Below, in pieces: positions 1-7,574 of a DNA stretch of 64,000 nucleotides. How positions within the stretch are numbered: the stretch's first letter is position 1; every line of letters begins with the position of its first letter. Both the position numbers and the translations under genes were made by a program. The stretch is from Bacteroidota bacterium (GTDB lineage: Bacteria; Bacteroidota; Bacteroidia; Chitinophagales; Chitinophagaceae): assembly GCA_023412975.1 (NCBI GenBank), contig JAEZRB010000152.1:3188-67187 (forward strand), written 5' to 3'. The notes beneath the pieces are model-generated. The model did not search any database. It was not told the origin of the DNA and worked only from the letters and a program-made list of their open reading frames with translations.

Positions 1-351
1 TTGGTATCTTTTTCTATACCGGATTGTTTGCAGGGAGATCCCCTGCAGAATAAAGTGTAACTGGTCTGTGGTCAGTTGCATACTGTTTGCATCCAGGTTG
101 AACGACGGCACTTCAAAAGCGCCTTTTTCCAGTCTGCGGTAGAAGATGGCGAAGCCCCCTTTTTCATACACCAGTAGTTTAAGATGCGTGCGCGGACGGT
201 TGATAAAAATAAACGCATCGCCCTGTGTTACTATTCTGCCCAGTTCATTGGTGATAATACCGCACAGCTGATTAAATCCTTTACGCATATCAGTTTCTTT
301 GCGGTACAAATGATAACTGCGTTGATCTGTAAGAACGATTAAGCTACTCAT
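1..351 (-). CDS. tnpB: IS66-family accessory protein TnpB (Orf2), cut by the window edge
   Basis: The frame is open from the ATG at 351 to the window edge, about 117 codons. The product reads MSSLIVLTDQRSYHLYRKET, then a DMRKGFNQLCG segment, a FIFINRPRTHLKLLVYEKGG segment and an ending rich in Arg/Tyr. The 'TDMRKGF..L' and 'F.N+.R..+K.L..' patterns with an RRKRY-type end are the hallmarks of IS66 Orf2 (TnpB), which is needed for transposition of IS66 elements but is not the DDE transposase. The normal length is about 115-120 aa, so only the last residues should be missing. Its start codon overlaps the stop of the preceding gene (ATGA at 348-351), indicating translational coupling. The main transposase (TnpC) would lie beyond position 1. 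Confidence 0.85.
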   Translation of the reverse strand, partial: MSSLIVLTDQRSYHLYRKETDMRKGFNQLCGIITNELGRIVTQGDAFIFINRPRTHLKLLVYEKGGFAIFYRRLEKGAFEVPSFNLDANSMQLTTDQLHFILQGISLQTIRYRKRYQ

Positions 352-656
352 TGCACCAGTTCTTTAAGATAAGCGGCACTGACCGGCTGATATAAACGAA
401 TGCCACTGACTTCGGCAAACAATTGATCAGTCGGAGTCGACTGCAACACTACCCTGGAAAATCCTGAAGGTTTTGTGCTATTCGATCCCGCCGCTTTACG
501 CCTCGATAACCATTTATGAAAATTGCCGGGGTTAATTCCTTTCATCTCACAAAACTCTTTTACACCAACGCTACTTTCTTTATACTGCGATATCAAATCA
601 TCTATCTGCTGCTGCGTTCTGCGAATCCGACCCTTTGAAATCTCATGCTGTTCCAT
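348..656 (-). CDS. tnpA: IS66-family accessory protein TnpA (Orf1), helix-turn-helix
   Basis: Small basic protein of about 102 aa with a helix-turn-helix-like first half (IDDLISQYKESSVGVKEFCE, then a GINPGNFHKWLSRRK segment). This matches the IS66 Orf1/TnpA group, which precedes TnpB in these elements. I start it at the ATG at 656; a TTG at 674 in the same frame would add six residues but is less likely. The last codon overlaps the tnpB ATG by four bases (ATGA), the arrangement expected of IS66 accessory genes. Family assignment rests on the HTH pattern plus the linked tnpB; the protein alone is weakly conserved. Confidence 0.75.
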   Translation of the reverse strand: MEQHEISKGRIRRTQQQIDDLISQYKESSVGVKEFCEMKGINPGNFHKWLSRRKAAGSNSTKPSGFSRVVLQSTPTDQLFAEVSGIRLYQPVSAAYLKELVQ

Positions 657-702
657 ACGTATTTTTTGGAACAAACTTAATAACCAACAGTCAGGTTAAC
701 CA

Positions 703-965
703 GATGTAGTTAGCCGTGGGCTTACCCATATACCCGCAACATTTACACTTCTGTGTCTGTATAGTCTTCGGACTTCGCTTTGTCATGCAAGCTCATCCCA
801 CAGAATATGCCTGATGCTGTTCGTGTTCCTCGGGCCGGAACTTTGTCGCCAGCTTCCTTCAGATTTCACCTCGCAGTGAACACCCTTACTCTTGGCTAAT
901 GGTTGGCGACTATATGCCCCCATAACGGATTTGCACCGTCAAGTTTATCGCCATGCGTGGCGCAC
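703..965 (-). mobile_element. Group IIC intron, 5' part of the ribozyme (domain I), truncated by the IS66 element
   Basis: Read on the minus strand from 965, the sequence starts GTGCGCC, matching the GUGYG 5' end of group II introns. It carries the domain I blocks in order: GGTGCAAATCCG, then AAGGGTGT, then GAAATCTGAAGGAAGC (about 860), GAGGAACACGAAC (about 830), GGATGAGCTTGCATGACAAA (about 790) and AGTGTAAATG (about 750). These line up in order with the Oceanobacillus iheyensis group IIC intron as I remember it. Its 5' end sits five bases after the perfect terminator stem at 971-993, the classic group IIC target (insertion just downstream of a rho-independent terminator). Nothing of domains II-VI or the reverse transcriptase is present in the window. 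The left end is approximate. Confidence 0.8.
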
Positions 966-970
966 AAGCA

Positions 971-993
971 AAAGCCCGGCATGACCGGGCTTT
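971..993 (-). terminator. Rho-independent terminator, used as group IIC intron target
   Basis: Perfect 9-bp inverted repeat, AAAGCCCGG (971-979), loop CATGA, CCGGGCTTT (985-993). It lies 17 bp past the stop codon of the minus-strand lipoprotein gene at 1010. On the minus strand the stem is followed by TTGCTT and then directly by the intron 5' end, so the normal T-tail has been split by the intron insertion. Confidence 0.8.
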
Positions 994-1009
994 GTTGTAG
1001 GCGGATCTC

Positions 1010-1393
1010 TTATTCAAATATTTTTTTCTTTTCTAACTCCAAGAGGCTATATGTATTCTTATCACTCATTTTACTTTTATTATCTCTTCTACCTGTTATT
1101 TTATAAATATGCACACTATCGCCGTCGCATTCATACGAATAACCCTCATCACCATTATCATAGACGCCAACATGCATTCTAAAATTAACCGAATCGGTTA
1201 AATAATCAGATACCCTATCTCCTCCGTAGGCCCCACCACCAGCTATTTCATATGTTTCAACAAATAAATTTTTACTACAAACCCTTGTAGTAGAAGTGTG
1301 CTTAGATTTATCTCGATCATTGCTACACCCTAAACAGAATACAACAAGAAAAATAAAAAGAAATTTGACCTTTGATAAATAAGGTAGATTCAT
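1010..1393 (-). CDS. Small lipoprotein, possible immunity partner of the adjacent RHS toxin
   Basis: A 127-aa protein with a Lys-rich start, a hydrophobic stretch and a lipobox (VVFCLGC, Cys at residue 23), so it should be exported and lipid-anchored. The mature part has two further Cys residues, is hydrophilic, and has no domain I recognise. It starts 20 bp after the stop of the RHS fragment and is co-directional with it, which is the standard place for the immunity gene of a polymorphic toxin. A lipid-anchored immunity protein would fit a toxin acting in the periplasm or captured there. That role is inference from position only. AT-rich composition compared with neighbouring genes suggests an acquired module. 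Confidence 0.6.
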   Translation of the reverse strand: MNLPYLSKVKFLFIFLVVFCLGCSNDRDKSKHTSTTRVCSKNLFVETYEIAGGGAYGGDRVSDYLTDSVNFRMHVGVYDNGDEGYSYECDGDSVHIYKITGRRDNKSKMSDKNTYSLLELEKKKIFE

Positions 1394-1412
1394 TTAAAAT
1401 GTTTTAACGGCA

Positions 1413-3434
1413 CTAAAATTTTCCGATTTGATTCCGAATTTCCTGTTTCAACAACTTTGTAGCCTTTTCCGTTTGTGCATTGATGTATGTAGCTGGCGTA
1501 GGCTTGCCCAGTTTATTAGCTGCATCGGTCATGCCAAGCGTGTTATACTTATAATCTGTTGGATTATCACCATGCGGCCGTACAGGATGAAACAAGGTTG
1601 TAATAGTTCCCAAAATAAGACCATTATTTTTCGTCTGCTCCGCCCAGCCCGCGCCTAACCATTGAAAATCGTAATTGATTCCAGAATAAGTACCCGTATA
1701 CCCTGCATGATAGTTACCTACATCTGCGGAACTACTAAAAGACAGGCTGCCATCTGTAAAACTTGTATGCTTTGCATTTGGGTCATTTTTTAAGGCCTCT
1801 TTGTCGAAGTTCCACGCAACACCGAATATTGTATTCTCATTATTCTTCAAATCCCAAGGCGCATCTTGCTTCACTTGGTTTTTCCACTCAAGAGTACTAA
1901 GCCCTTTCGCTGTCTCTCCATTCTGGCTCAAAAGATTTCCGAAAAAATCTTTCATATCAATATTCTTACCCAACTCTCCCACTTCTTTTCCGCCAGCAGT
2001 ATGATCTGTTGCAGAATATTTTTTATCTACGTCGGCAGCCGTTGTACCTTTCTTATGTACAAAGACTCTATTGTCTCCATCATTAATATTCTTCAACACA
2101 TTTCCCTTATCATCGATATGAACAGATTCGACACCCATTCCGTCAGGGTCTGTAAAGCGAAGAGGATTATTAACTACATAGTTGTAAGGACTCCATCTTC
2201 TATACAAGTCACTTAATGGATCAGGAGTAAACCATCTTCCTATCTGGTTATCATACATTCTTGCTCCATAGTCTAGCCATTCCAGTCCTGAGCCATCACT
2301 GAACTCCTTTCTCTGTTCTTCTTTACCATTGTATTTATAATGATTATCAGGAGAACCAAAGCCTAATGCTTTAGAAGAGATTCCGTTCATGGTAAGCCCA
2401 AACGGATAATAATGCGTTTCCTCCAATATAGGCCCCCGAATATGAGTTACCTGGAGATTATCAAAGAACACATCTATGTTAGGCGTTTCATTACTAACAT
2501 AGATATAAAGATAACCGTTTTTGTCAACAGGTTTATTCTCAATCAGGTGGGTCTTAAACTCCTGGTCATTGCCTGCACCATCAAAACCACTGCTGTTGCT
2601 TACAAGCTTAAACTGCTCATCAAACAAGACCCAGTTCAAATAGGCTTTCGGCTTCCCGGTGCCGACTGTCTGGCCATTTAAAAAGCTCGTGACGCCCGGG
2701 GTGAACACGCCACTGCTGGCTAGTTCCGTCGTGGTTGCACCCCCATGCACTGAACTTATGCTACCGACAAAGCCTGCTAGCGCTGCCACCACATCCGCCA
2801 AGGGATTTACCGGTGTACCAGGTGTCACGCCATTCTTCCTGTACCAACTGTTTGCCCTGATGTTAAACTTATCGCCAGCCATTACTTTTAATACGATACC
2901 TGTACCCGTTTTAGCGCCATTGCCATTCAGCTTTTGTATAAAATCGTTGGGATTGGTATAGGTATCGCTGGGATATCCACTGACCGTATTTTTATTGACC
3001 CTTCCTGTATCAAGGCCGCTATAGTATAGCTTTTCATTGGCCAGGGATGTAGTTTCCAATGAGGCAACCGGGTAAGCATCCGTCTGCTTCTGCGTGGTCA
3101 ACACCATCCGAACATTACCCAAATGGTCTTTGAGCATGTAATCGTATTGGAAACTGCTGTCGCATGATTTAAACCGTATCCTCCCTTCCCCGTCCGCTAC
3201 AAATTGCAAAACATCGTTTTCGTATACAGCGCTGCCGATATATGTCGTAGTTGTGGTTCTAGAGGGGTTAACAGTATTGTCAATGGTCTCCTTTCTTAAC
3301 TTATATCCGGCCGCACTATAGGTGTATGTAATTGAATCCTTACCTGTAATTGTGACTACATGCGACAGATTCAAATGGTTGTAGGTGATGCTGCTGATAG
3401 CCTTGTTTAAATCACTGGAAAGGTTGCCATTCAC
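1413..3434 (-). CDS. RHS/YD-repeat protein, 5'-truncated C-terminal part with variable toxin-like tip
   Basis: The product has YD-type repeats ([38 protein letters not shown]) and the RHS core end motif ([19 protein letters not shown], then [19 protein letters not shown]) at about residues 385-430. Beyond that lies an unrelated tip of about 240 aa, which is the variable cargo in RHS proteins. The tip contains [19 protein letters not shown] and GDNPTDY, a layout reminiscent of 'bacterial toxin 44'-type domains; I am not certain of that. There is no signal peptide or N-terminal part. The only start is a GTG at 3434 lying inside a YD repeat (YTYDVNGNL), and the frame is open only to an in-frame stop at 3489-3491. 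Normal RHS proteins exceed 1000 aa, so this is a 3' fragment, either a pseudogene or an orphan toxin cassette. Confidence 0.75.
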   Translation of the reverse strand: MNGNLSSDLNKAISSITYNHLNLSHVVTITGKDSITYTYSAAGYKLRKETIDNTVNPSRTTTTTYIGSAVYENDVLQFVADGEGRIRFKSCDSSFQYDYMLKDHLGNVRMVLTTQKQTDAYPVASLETTSLANEKLYYSGLDTGRVNKNTVSGYPSDTYTNPNDFIQKLNGNGAKTGTGIVLKVMAGDKFNIRANSWYRKNGVTPGTPVNPLADVVAALAGFVGSISSVHGGATTTELASSGVFTPGVTSFLNGQTVGTGKPKAYLNWVLFDEQFKLVSNSSGFDGAGNDQEFKTHLIENKPVDKNGYLYIYVSNETPNIDVFFDNLQVTHIRGPILEETHYYPFGLTMNGISSKALGFGSPDNHYKYNGKEEQRKEFSDGSGLEWLDYGARMYDNQIGRWFTPDPLSDLYRRWSPYNYVVNNPLRFTDPDGMGVESVHIDDKGNVLKNINDGDNRVFVHKKGTTAADVDKKYSATDHTAGGKEVGELGKNIDMKDFFGNLLSQNGETAKGLSTLEWKNQVKQDAPWDLKNNENTIFGVAWNFDKEALKNDPNAKHTSFTDGSLSFSSSADVGNYHAGYTGTYSGINYDFQWLGAGWAEQTKNNGLILGTITTLFHPVRPHGDNPTDYKYNTLGMTDAANKLGKPTPATYINAQTEKATKLLKQEIRNQIGKF

Positions 3435-3653
3435 ATCGTACGTGTAATCGTTGCTACTGCCACTGCTGCCGTTTTTGAAATCATACCCTCACCCCTTTTT
3501 CTCCAAAAAAAAGCCCGCCGCCTGATGACCTTTTTTCATTCTGCCGATTAAATACTGTTATCCCAACCTATAAAAACCACCCGTTTCACCTGTCCCCCTG
3601 ACGACCAAAACAGTAGAACCATTCTCAACATTTATCAATAAAACCTACACACC

Positions 3654-5336
3654 ATGAGTACTGCCATTGAAAGGTATGTGATCAAGCACATATCCGGAAG
3701 TAAAATCAACCAGGTTGAAGAATTTGACTTCAGCAAACCTGAACTTTCCATCGGCCGCGCTGCCGGCTCCGAGATCCAGTTTGACCCCGAAAAAGAGGTG
3801 GTCGTCAGCCGCGAACACGGCAAAATCGTAAAAAACAGCTCCGAACCCCCTAAATTCACCATCGTTGACAACAATAGCCGCAATGGCATCTTTGTCAACA
3901 AAAACCGCGTTAAAGGCTCAGCCGTCCTTAACCCCGGTGATGAAATCCAATTAGGTAATAATGGCCCCATCTTCACATTTGACATCTATCCCCGCCCACA
4001 GGACATGATGATGGCCACACGGGTGGTAGAAATCCCTACGTCAATCAAACCTACTACTATCTCTGAAGTACAAAGCACTGAAGTACTGCCGATCGAACCG
4101 GTGAAAACAGGTCTCGGTAAGCAAACCGTAGAAAGAATGCTGGTTGCAGAAAGAAAAAAATCTTACAGCACTATGGCATTTGGCATCGCTGGCCTTATAA
4201 TCCTACTGGGGGTGCTGGGATATACTTTCAGGGACGACCTGTTTGGCAAAAAGTCAACCATCGTCCAAAACAATACAACCATTATCAAAGACACCACCAA
4301 TCAAAATAAAAAATCACCCGACCAGATCTCCAGGGAAAACGAAGACCGTGTGGTCCAGATCGAGTTTTCATGGGAACTGTTTGATGCCAACAACGGCAAC
4401 CAGCTCTGGCATGAATATGTGCAGGTAGGTAAAGGTAACCAGGCCAGGTTTGCTGCCTTATTTATTCAAAACCCCGATGGCCAGATCGAGCCCTATATCG
4501 ATGCGCAAAACCGTGTTGGCACAGGCTTACCTGTAGGCGGCAACAACAGCACGGGCTCGGGATTCGTAGTTTCGGCAGATGGTTATATCCTTACTAACCG
4601 TCACGTGGCCGCCACCTGGCATACACGTCATGATCCTTTCATTCCTGAATTTGCTTATCCCGGTTTGCTGGTCAACGGTAATAAAGAAATTATAAAAGAT
4701 CAGCAGGGCAACCCGGTAACCGTTATGCCCCAGGATGTAGGCATATGGGTGCCTGCTGAAACCAAGATGCTTGGTGGCAGACCCGTAGGGCCCGGCACCA
4801 TCCAGGGCCGCAATAAATATATTAATGTAGTTTTTGCCGGTACTTCACTCCGTCGCCCTGTAATATCTGTCACGCCATCAGACAACCACGATGTGGCCCT
4901 GATCCGTGCTGATATTCCGCCATCCCTTACACCCGTTAAAATGAAGGATAACTACGAAACTGTAAAACCCGGCCAGGCTGTTACCGTGATGGGTTACCCA
5001 GCTATGGCACCTGATCAATACGTTGTTCGCCGGTCAAACGATCCCTTCAACCCGGCCAGCAAATTTACCACTGTGCCTACCCCCACTGTTACGCCCGGAA
5101 ATATCGGAAGGATCATCCCTGCCAGTTCCGAGTCGGCTAAGACCATCAGCACCTTTGGTGATTCATACCAGCTCACCATCAACGCAACGGGTGGTGGCAA
5201 TAGCGGCGGTCCCATGTTTGACGACGAAGGCAATGTGATCGGTATTTACTACTCAGGTAGTGCGAAGATCTCATTTGCTGTACCGATCAAATATGGCCTG
5301 GAACTGCTTGGACTCAAGAAAGTAGCGTCCCGTTAA
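3654..5336 (+). CDS. FHA domain - transmembrane segment - trypsin-like serine protease
   Basis: A 560-aa membrane protein in three parts. Residues about 28-110 are a forkhead-associated domain that binds phosphothreonine (SIGR with Arg35, SREH at 52-55, NNSRNG at 73-78). Residues about 173-192 are a single membrane helix. Residues about 290-555 are an HtrA/S1C-like protease with His317 (TNRHVA), Asp413 (NHDVALI) and Ser517 (GGNSGGP). No PDZ domain follows. With the FHA domain inside the cell, the protease would face the periplasm. The two kinases and the phosphatase immediately downstream are the obvious source of the phosphothreonine signal. The substrate is unknown. It is the first gene of the signalling operon. 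Confidence 0.88.
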   Translation: MSTAIERYVIKHISGSKINQVEEFDFSKPELSIGRAAGSEIQFDPEKEVVVSREHGKIVKNSSEPPKFTIVDNNSRNGIFVNKNRVKGSAVLNPGDEIQLGNNGPIFTFDIYPRPQDMMMATRVVEIPTSIKPTTISEVQSTEVLPIEPVKTGLGKQTVERMLVAERKKSYSTMAFGIAGLIILLGVLGYTFRDDLFGKKSTIVQNNTTIIKDTTNQNKKSPDQISRENEDRVVQIEFSWELFDANNGNQLWHEYVQVGKGNQARFAALFIQNPDGQIEPYIDAQNRVGTGLPVGGNNSTGSGFVVSADGYILTNRHVAATWHTRHDPFIPEFAYPGLLVNGNKEIIKDQQGNPVTVMPQDVGIWVPAETKMLGGRPVGPGTIQGRNKYINVVFAGTSLRRPVISVTPSDNHDVALIRADIPPSLTPVKMKDNYETVKPGQAVTVMGYPAMAPDQYVVRRSNDPFNPASKFTTVPTPTVTPGNIGRIIPASSESAKTISTFGDSYQLTINATGGGNSGGPMFDDEGNVIGIYYSGSAKISFAVPIKYGLELLGLKKVASR

Positions 5337-5388
5337 GATCAATCTCAGCCTTTAATCACCTTTTCCACTCATCGCCAAGAAATCACTC

Positions 5389-6678
5389 ATGAGACCAGTG
5401 AATACTCCTTATAGTGAGATCGCAGGATACCGCCTGACCCGGCATATCGGGTCGGGTGGTATGGGCGATGTTTACAAAGCCACCCATACCACGCTTAACC
5501 GCGAAGCGGCTATCAAGATCCTTTTTCAAAAAGAATTGGCCAACAGGTTTGAAAACGAAGCCTACATCCAGTCATCAGTCAATCATCCCAATATCGCAAG
5601 ATTGTATGAATATGTTTGTAATGGCGAAGTGCATTGCATTATCATGGAATATGTAGAGGGTGAGTCACTCGATGCATATATCCATCGCAAGGGTAAACTG
5701 AATGGTGAGGAAGCGGAAAAGATACTGGCGCAGATTACTTCAGCGCTGGCTTACCTGCATGCGAAAGACATCATCCACCGCGATATCAAGCCGGCGAATT
5801 TCAAGATCCAGGCGGATGGTACGGTGAAGATGCTTGATTTCGGAATTGCCAAGCACCGGTATTCTCCAAAATTCACGCAGCAGGGTTTTGTGGTAGGCAC
5901 TACGGAATACATGGCGCCGGAACAATTTCAGCAACAGGTTCAAAAAAAATCGGATATCTGGAGTCTCGGGGTTATGCTCTATGAAATGCTGACCGGTTAT
6001 CTTCCGTTTGAAGCCAACAACCAGGTCACGCTGCGTGCGCGGATCGCGAGGGCAAGTTTCACCGACCCCAAAGTACTGGTACCGCAAATACCTGAGTCAT
6101 TAACGCAGGTAATTGAGAAAAGCCTGCGGGTCAATCCCGCCAGTCGTATGTCGGCACAGGAAATTCTTACCATACTAAAAGATAAAAAACCCAAAGCAGC
6201 ATCGGTACCACAAGTTCGAAAACCGTTGCAGATGCCCGCGCTCAAACTACCAGCGTTCAAACTACCGGTGATGAACATTCCGGAGGTGAAGATACCCGCG
6301 CTGAAAATGCCGCGACTTAACAAAGTGCATGTGGGTGCTTTGATGGGACTGGTGTTACTGGTTGTATTCCTGGTTAGCAGGGATGATAACGAAACACCGC
6401 CCCCACCGCCACCACCTGCGGAAGGTGTGGTAACGGTTCCCGAGGTTGAAAAGCCGCCGAGTCAATTCAAACTGGTGATCAATGTGCAGGGGACTGATAA
6501 TGCTGAAATCATACTGGCCAACGGGGAAAGGCGAAAGCTGCCCTTCGAAATAATGGGTAGCAATGGGGAAATAGTTGAAGGAGTGATCAGGGCAAATGGC
6601 TTTCTGGACACCCTGATAAGACCGGTGATCAGTCACCGCAAGAGTGTTTATACTTATGAACTGGCAAAAATCAAATAA
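5389..6678 (+). CDS. Membrane Ser/Thr protein kinase (Hanks type), first copy
   Basis: 429 aa. The kinase domain spans about residues 14-265, with a glycine loop (IGSGGMGDVY), Lys43, the catalytic loop HRDIKPAN (Asp132), DFG at 150-152 and APE at 176-178, so all catalytic residues are present. A Pro/Lys-rich juxtamembrane stretch (about 275-312) repeats a P-x-hydrophobic-K/N-hydrophobic pattern roughly every five residues. It is followed by one membrane helix (about 314-330), a run of prolines and a small C-terminal domain outside the membrane that resembles PEGA-type beta domains. The stop codon overlaps the start of the phosphatase gene (TAATG at 6676-6680), so the two are translated together. 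It probably phosphorylates the FHA protease or regulators, but no target is visible in the sequence. Confidence 0.92.
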   Translation: MRPVNTPYSEIAGYRLTRHIGSGGMGDVYKATHTTLNREAAIKILFQKELANRFENEAYIQSSVNHPNIARLYEYVCNGEVHCIIMEYVEGESLDAYIHRKGKLNGEEAEKILAQITSALAYLHAKDIIHRDIKPANFKIQADGTVKMLDFGIAKHRYSPKFTQQGFVVGTTEYMAPEQFQQQVQKKSDIWSLGVMLYEMLTGYLPFEANNQVTLRARIARASFTDPKVLVPQIPESLTQVIEKSLRVNPASRMSAQEILTILKDKKPKAASVPQVRKPLQMPALKLPAFKLPVMNIPEVKIPALKMPRLNKVHVGALMGLVLLVVFLVSRDDNETPPPPPPPAEGVVTVPEVEKPPSQFKLVINVQGTDNAEIILANGERRKLPFEIMGSNGEIVEGVIRANGFLDTLIRPVISHRKSVYTYELAKIK

Positions 6679-7574
6679 TGAACTTCCTACATAAAATTTT
6701 CGGCCGCAAACAAAAAAAAGAGAACCATTCCGAGATCATCGATTCCGGTAATATAAAAGCGGTGGTGTTATCGGACCTGGGCAATGTGCGGACGAATAAC
6801 GAAGACATCGGTATGTTTTATCGCATCGCCGACGAAGAGATCACACGGGAAAAAGGATACCTGCTCCTGGTAGCCGATGGCATGGGTGGTCATAAGGCCG
6901 GAGAAGTAGCGAGTCGCATGGCGGTAGAAACCATCAGCCAGGAATACTTTAAGCAGAATGGCAACAACGGAAACATCGAAAAAAATCTTTCCAAAGCATT
7001 TGCCGCTGCCAATAAAAAAATTTTCGAACTGGCAGCGAAAAATAAAGCATACCAGGGCATGGGCACTACCTGTACGGCTTTTGCCATCGTGGGCGAATCA
7101 GTTTATTACGCACATGCGGGTGATAGTCGTGGTTATTTTATAAAGAAAGACGCCATACTCCGCGTGACCGAGGATCATACTTATGTACAGGAACTGGTCA
7201 ACAAAGGAGAGATCAGCAGCCAGGAAGCCGACACGCATCCCAAACGTAATATTCTTACCAATGCCATGGGTACGCGTCCTGAGATCAGGATCGATACAGG
7301 AAAATGCGAGTGGTCATTTACAATCAATGATAAATTACTGCTTTGCTCCGACGGTTTGTACGACTACATCACCGAAACGGAGATGCAGGCGATCCTGAAC
7401 GAACGCCCGATCCATGACGCGGCTGAATACATGATACAGGAAACAAAAAAAAGAGGGGGACACGACAATATCACGGTAGTGATGGTTGAAAAAATCGTAG
7501 AGCCGGCTAATGTAACGGCTAAGGAGACTCGTGATGTTGATCTGCCTCAAACAAAAGAATACGACCTGCCATGA
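6678..7574 (+). CDS. PP2C-type Ser/Thr protein phosphatase
   Basis: 298 aa, soluble, with the metal-dependent PPM motifs in order: LSDLGNVRTNNED (about 31-43), ADGMGGHKAGE (about 66-76), HAGDSRGYF, LLLCSDGLYDYI and HDNITVVMVE. The aspartates that hold the two metal ions are present, so it should be active. It removes phosphate from Ser/Thr and is the natural antagonist of the kinases on each side. Its start overlaps the stop of the upstream kinase, and its end overlaps the start of the next kinase by four bases (ATGA at 7571-7574). The final 25 residues are acidic and lack a recognised domain. Confidence 0.93.
   Translation: MNFLHKIFGRKQKKENHSEIIDSGNIKAVVLSDLGNVRTNNEDIGMFYRIADEEITREKGYLLLVADGMGGHKAGEVASRMAVETISQEYFKQNGNNGNIEKNLSKAFAAANKKIFELAAKNKAYQGMGTTCTAFAIVGESVYYAHAGDSRGYFIKKDAILRVTEDHTYVQELVNKGEISSQEADTHPKRNILTNAMGTRPEIRIDTGKCEWSFTINDKLLLCSDGLYDYITETEMQAILNERPIHDAAEYMIQETKKRGGHDNITVVMVEKIVEPANVTAKETRDVDLPQTKEYDLP

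Larger units (their letters stand above)
1..702 (-). mobile_element. IS66-family insertion sequence, partial
   Basis: The tnpA-tnpB pair, read leftwards, forms the promoter-proximal end of an IS66 element whose transposase gene is outside the window. The outer end lies somewhere near 690-720, where recognisable group II intron sequence stops. I could not identify the terminal inverted repeat or an 8-bp target duplication because the other end is not visible, so the right boundary given here is approximate. Confidence 0.65.
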
